Part shown: positions 34,101-34,311 of the stretch, piece after piece
How positions within the stretch are numbered: the first letter of the stretch is position 1
Layout of the letters: each line of letters opens with the position of its first letter
Assembly: GCA_030037435.1 (NCBI GenBank)
Contig: JASHRI010000063.1
Coordinates: 1-34,311, forward strand
Source: Candidatus Acidiferrales bacterium
Lineage (GTDB): Bacteria; Acidobacteriota; Terriglobia; Acidiferrales; UBA7541
DNA length: 34,311 nucleotides
Direction: 5' to 3'
The notes under the pieces: generated by a model
Seen by the model: the letters and a program-made list of their open reading frames with translations, nothing else
The model's database searches: none
What the model was told of the DNA's origin: nothing
Translations under genes and position numbers: made by a program

Positions 34101-34311
34101 TCAATTTGTCTGGAGATCGCGTGGACATTGCCAAACTGTCCGGTACCGCGGGCGGCGGAGACATTTCCGCCAGCGGCTCCGCGCGATTGGGCCACCAGAC
34201 GAGCTTCGATCTTGCGCTGCGGGCGCAGTCCGTGCGCATTCGCTACCCACAGGGCTTGCGATCGGTCTTGAGCGGGCAACTCAATTTTCAAGGAACACCG
34301 AGCGATTCGGC
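31184..34311 (+). CDS. TamB/AsmA-like translocation and assembly protein, 5' part (runs off the window)
   Basis: This open frame is not in the ORF track because it has no stop inside the window; it is open for at least 1,042 codons. The ATG at 31184 has AGGTGAG about 7 bases upstream and lies 21 bp after the Omp85 stop. The N-terminus is a membrane anchor (MKRRTIRNTLAGIVALLGCLILLCVVVVHTAPFQNFLRSQIV) followed by an AsmA-like head (QALEHAGARVEIGSIEMHWMPLGLDLEQITVYG...LLQAARLEVGVRFLPLLRGRVELRELILDRP). Beyond that is a very long run of beta-repeats (for example LSGPLQAPAQIEGHVEIPSLDVTYG), the groove-forming fold of TamB and related lipid-transport bridges. Such proteins span the periplasm and may carry phospholipids or aid outer-membrane assembly with the Omp85 partner. 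The C-terminal DUF490 domain that would confirm TamB is outside the window. Confidence 0.87.
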   Translation, partial: MKRRTIRNTLAGIVALLGCLILLCVVVVHTAPFQNFLRSQIVRQALEHAGARVEIGSIEMHWMPLGLDLEQITVYGDENRPGQPMQEPLLQAARLEVGVRFLPLLRGRVELRELILDRPLAHLRIDSNGRSNLPEIPQTGSHHGVDTLFNLQVGDCAIHSGVIFYNDARIPLDADLRDVKFDARYSALTAEYSGTLSYDRARLAAQQYEPIDHAMHLEFTANRNELSIKPLLLTTAASRISLNAQIRNYENPEITATYQGAVNTGELASVLHDTSVPVGNVAISGKLSYSASDHRSFLEAVSLDGQASSDRLELRTDWQPIAATSVRANYELKNANLQVTDIAAYLLGARARGTFELQGMNAPTAMKRLNASIQGVSLMRTSQALAPAKVRRLPFLGTADLDVRASWSSSIKNATAHARLAVSSRQQATISGQGIPVNGLVQADYNGPRDTIAFGQSYLQTANTRMTISGTLSSQRHGGSALNLVATTSDLGEVESLATIAQAVLEPAQSRPTIPHLAGGAIVTAHVTGSATNPHVQAALMAHNLTVDGSHWPSLALNATADSHGASIQNGELTGAGAERVSFSGRAGLMHWSLASNSPIAAQATLTNISLAAIEQFADRRDPVTGTLSGKLAVQGTRNAPNGQATITMGKATAWNETIDSMRIDAESRQGTVQAKVQLQIPAGALSADANYTLASERYDLKLSGNNLNLEKIGALQTRGTVEGLADLSIAGSGTTRNPQLAMHLTIPQLATHGQVISNVAVQANVANQHATFQVQSSVDQGSVQAKGDVALTGERYATAALDIRALPVAAVVANFLPSQSSKLAGQTEIHLTLSGPLQAPAQIEGHVEIPSLDVTYGKAQMALARPLQADYRNGILTVNPAQIRGTGTNLTFGGTVPIKSDAAYSLLADGSMDLSVLGQFVHGVRSSGEMEIHIRSQGKTSQPNMQGEFQIKNAVLSMQTLPVGIEGLNAQINLSGDRVDIAKLSGTAGGGDISASGSARLGHQTSFDLALRAQSVRIRYPQGLRSVLSGQLNFQGTPSDS

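Noticed and set aside
1-34311. CRISPR arrays, insertion sequences, prophage, integrons or tRNA genes
   Set aside because: No regularly spaced repeats, transposase or integrase, terminal inverted repeats or tRNA cloverleaf were recognised. The DnaC/IstB-like ATPase has no IS21 transposase beside it.

Overview
The window looks like an ordinary chromosomal segment of a GC-rich, Gram-negative, soil-type bacterium, most likely an acidobacterium (Acidobacteriota, Terriglobia-like). That placement is inference. It rests on the gene types: a carboxypeptidase-regulatory-like secreted protein with a characteristic C-terminal domain, DSBA-like thioredoxins beside a MauE-type membrane protein, a dnaK-dnaJ-hspR order, and an Omp85 protein followed by a TamB-like protein. 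I see no insertion sequence, prophage, CRISPR array, tRNA or rRNA.

Region by region. 1-3.0 kb: the 3' end of a carotenoid/stilbene cleavage oxygenase, an MFS transporter, and a convergent secreted protein with a CarboxypepD_reg domain. 3.5-6.6 kb: small membrane and secreted proteins (TRIC-type channel, an unknown membrane protein, a DUF202 protein, two orphan exported proteins). 6.9-9.8 kb: a sulfatase without a signal peptide and a class I methyltransferase, separated by two strong hairpins. 10.0-10.3 kb: no protein gene, but a promoter, a roughly 190-nt rod-shaped RNA with a symmetric central bubble (a strong 6S RNA candidate) and an intrinsic terminator. 10.4-13.2 kb: a CPBP membrane protease, then an SDR oxidoreductase overlapping an amidohydrolase by ATGA. 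13.4-18.0 kb: cell-wall genes (class A PBP and an M23 peptidase) around a convergent thiL. 18.1-20.3 kb: a leftward cassette of two DsbA-like proteins and a MauE-like membrane protein. 20.5-25.2 kb: dnaK-dnaJ-hspR, then a DnaC-like ATPase with an N-terminal Cys motif. 25.27-26.5 kb: promoter, molybdenum-cofactor-type riboswitch with terminator, and moaA. 26.6-34.3 kb: a DUF2203 protein, a YihY/BrkB membrane protein, a long Omp85/BamA-TamA family protein and a TamB/AsmA-like protein that runs off the window.

How the parts work together. The heat-shock cluster appears self-regulated: a HAIR-like inverted repeat (HspR operator) overlaps the -35 box of a near-consensus promoter upstream of dnaK, and hspR is the third gene. 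moaA appears controlled by transcription attenuation in its own leader. YihY, Omp85 and TamB are tightly spaced and probably form one envelope-biogenesis operon. The two DsbA-like proteins and the MauE-like protein form a probable periplasmic thiol-redox unit. The most interesting non-coding items are the 6S-like RNA, the moaA leader and the HspR operator. I found no clearly unprecedented system. The least explained items are the orphan exported proteins, the tandem hairpins upstream of the methyltransferase and the DsbA/DsbA/MauE cassette.
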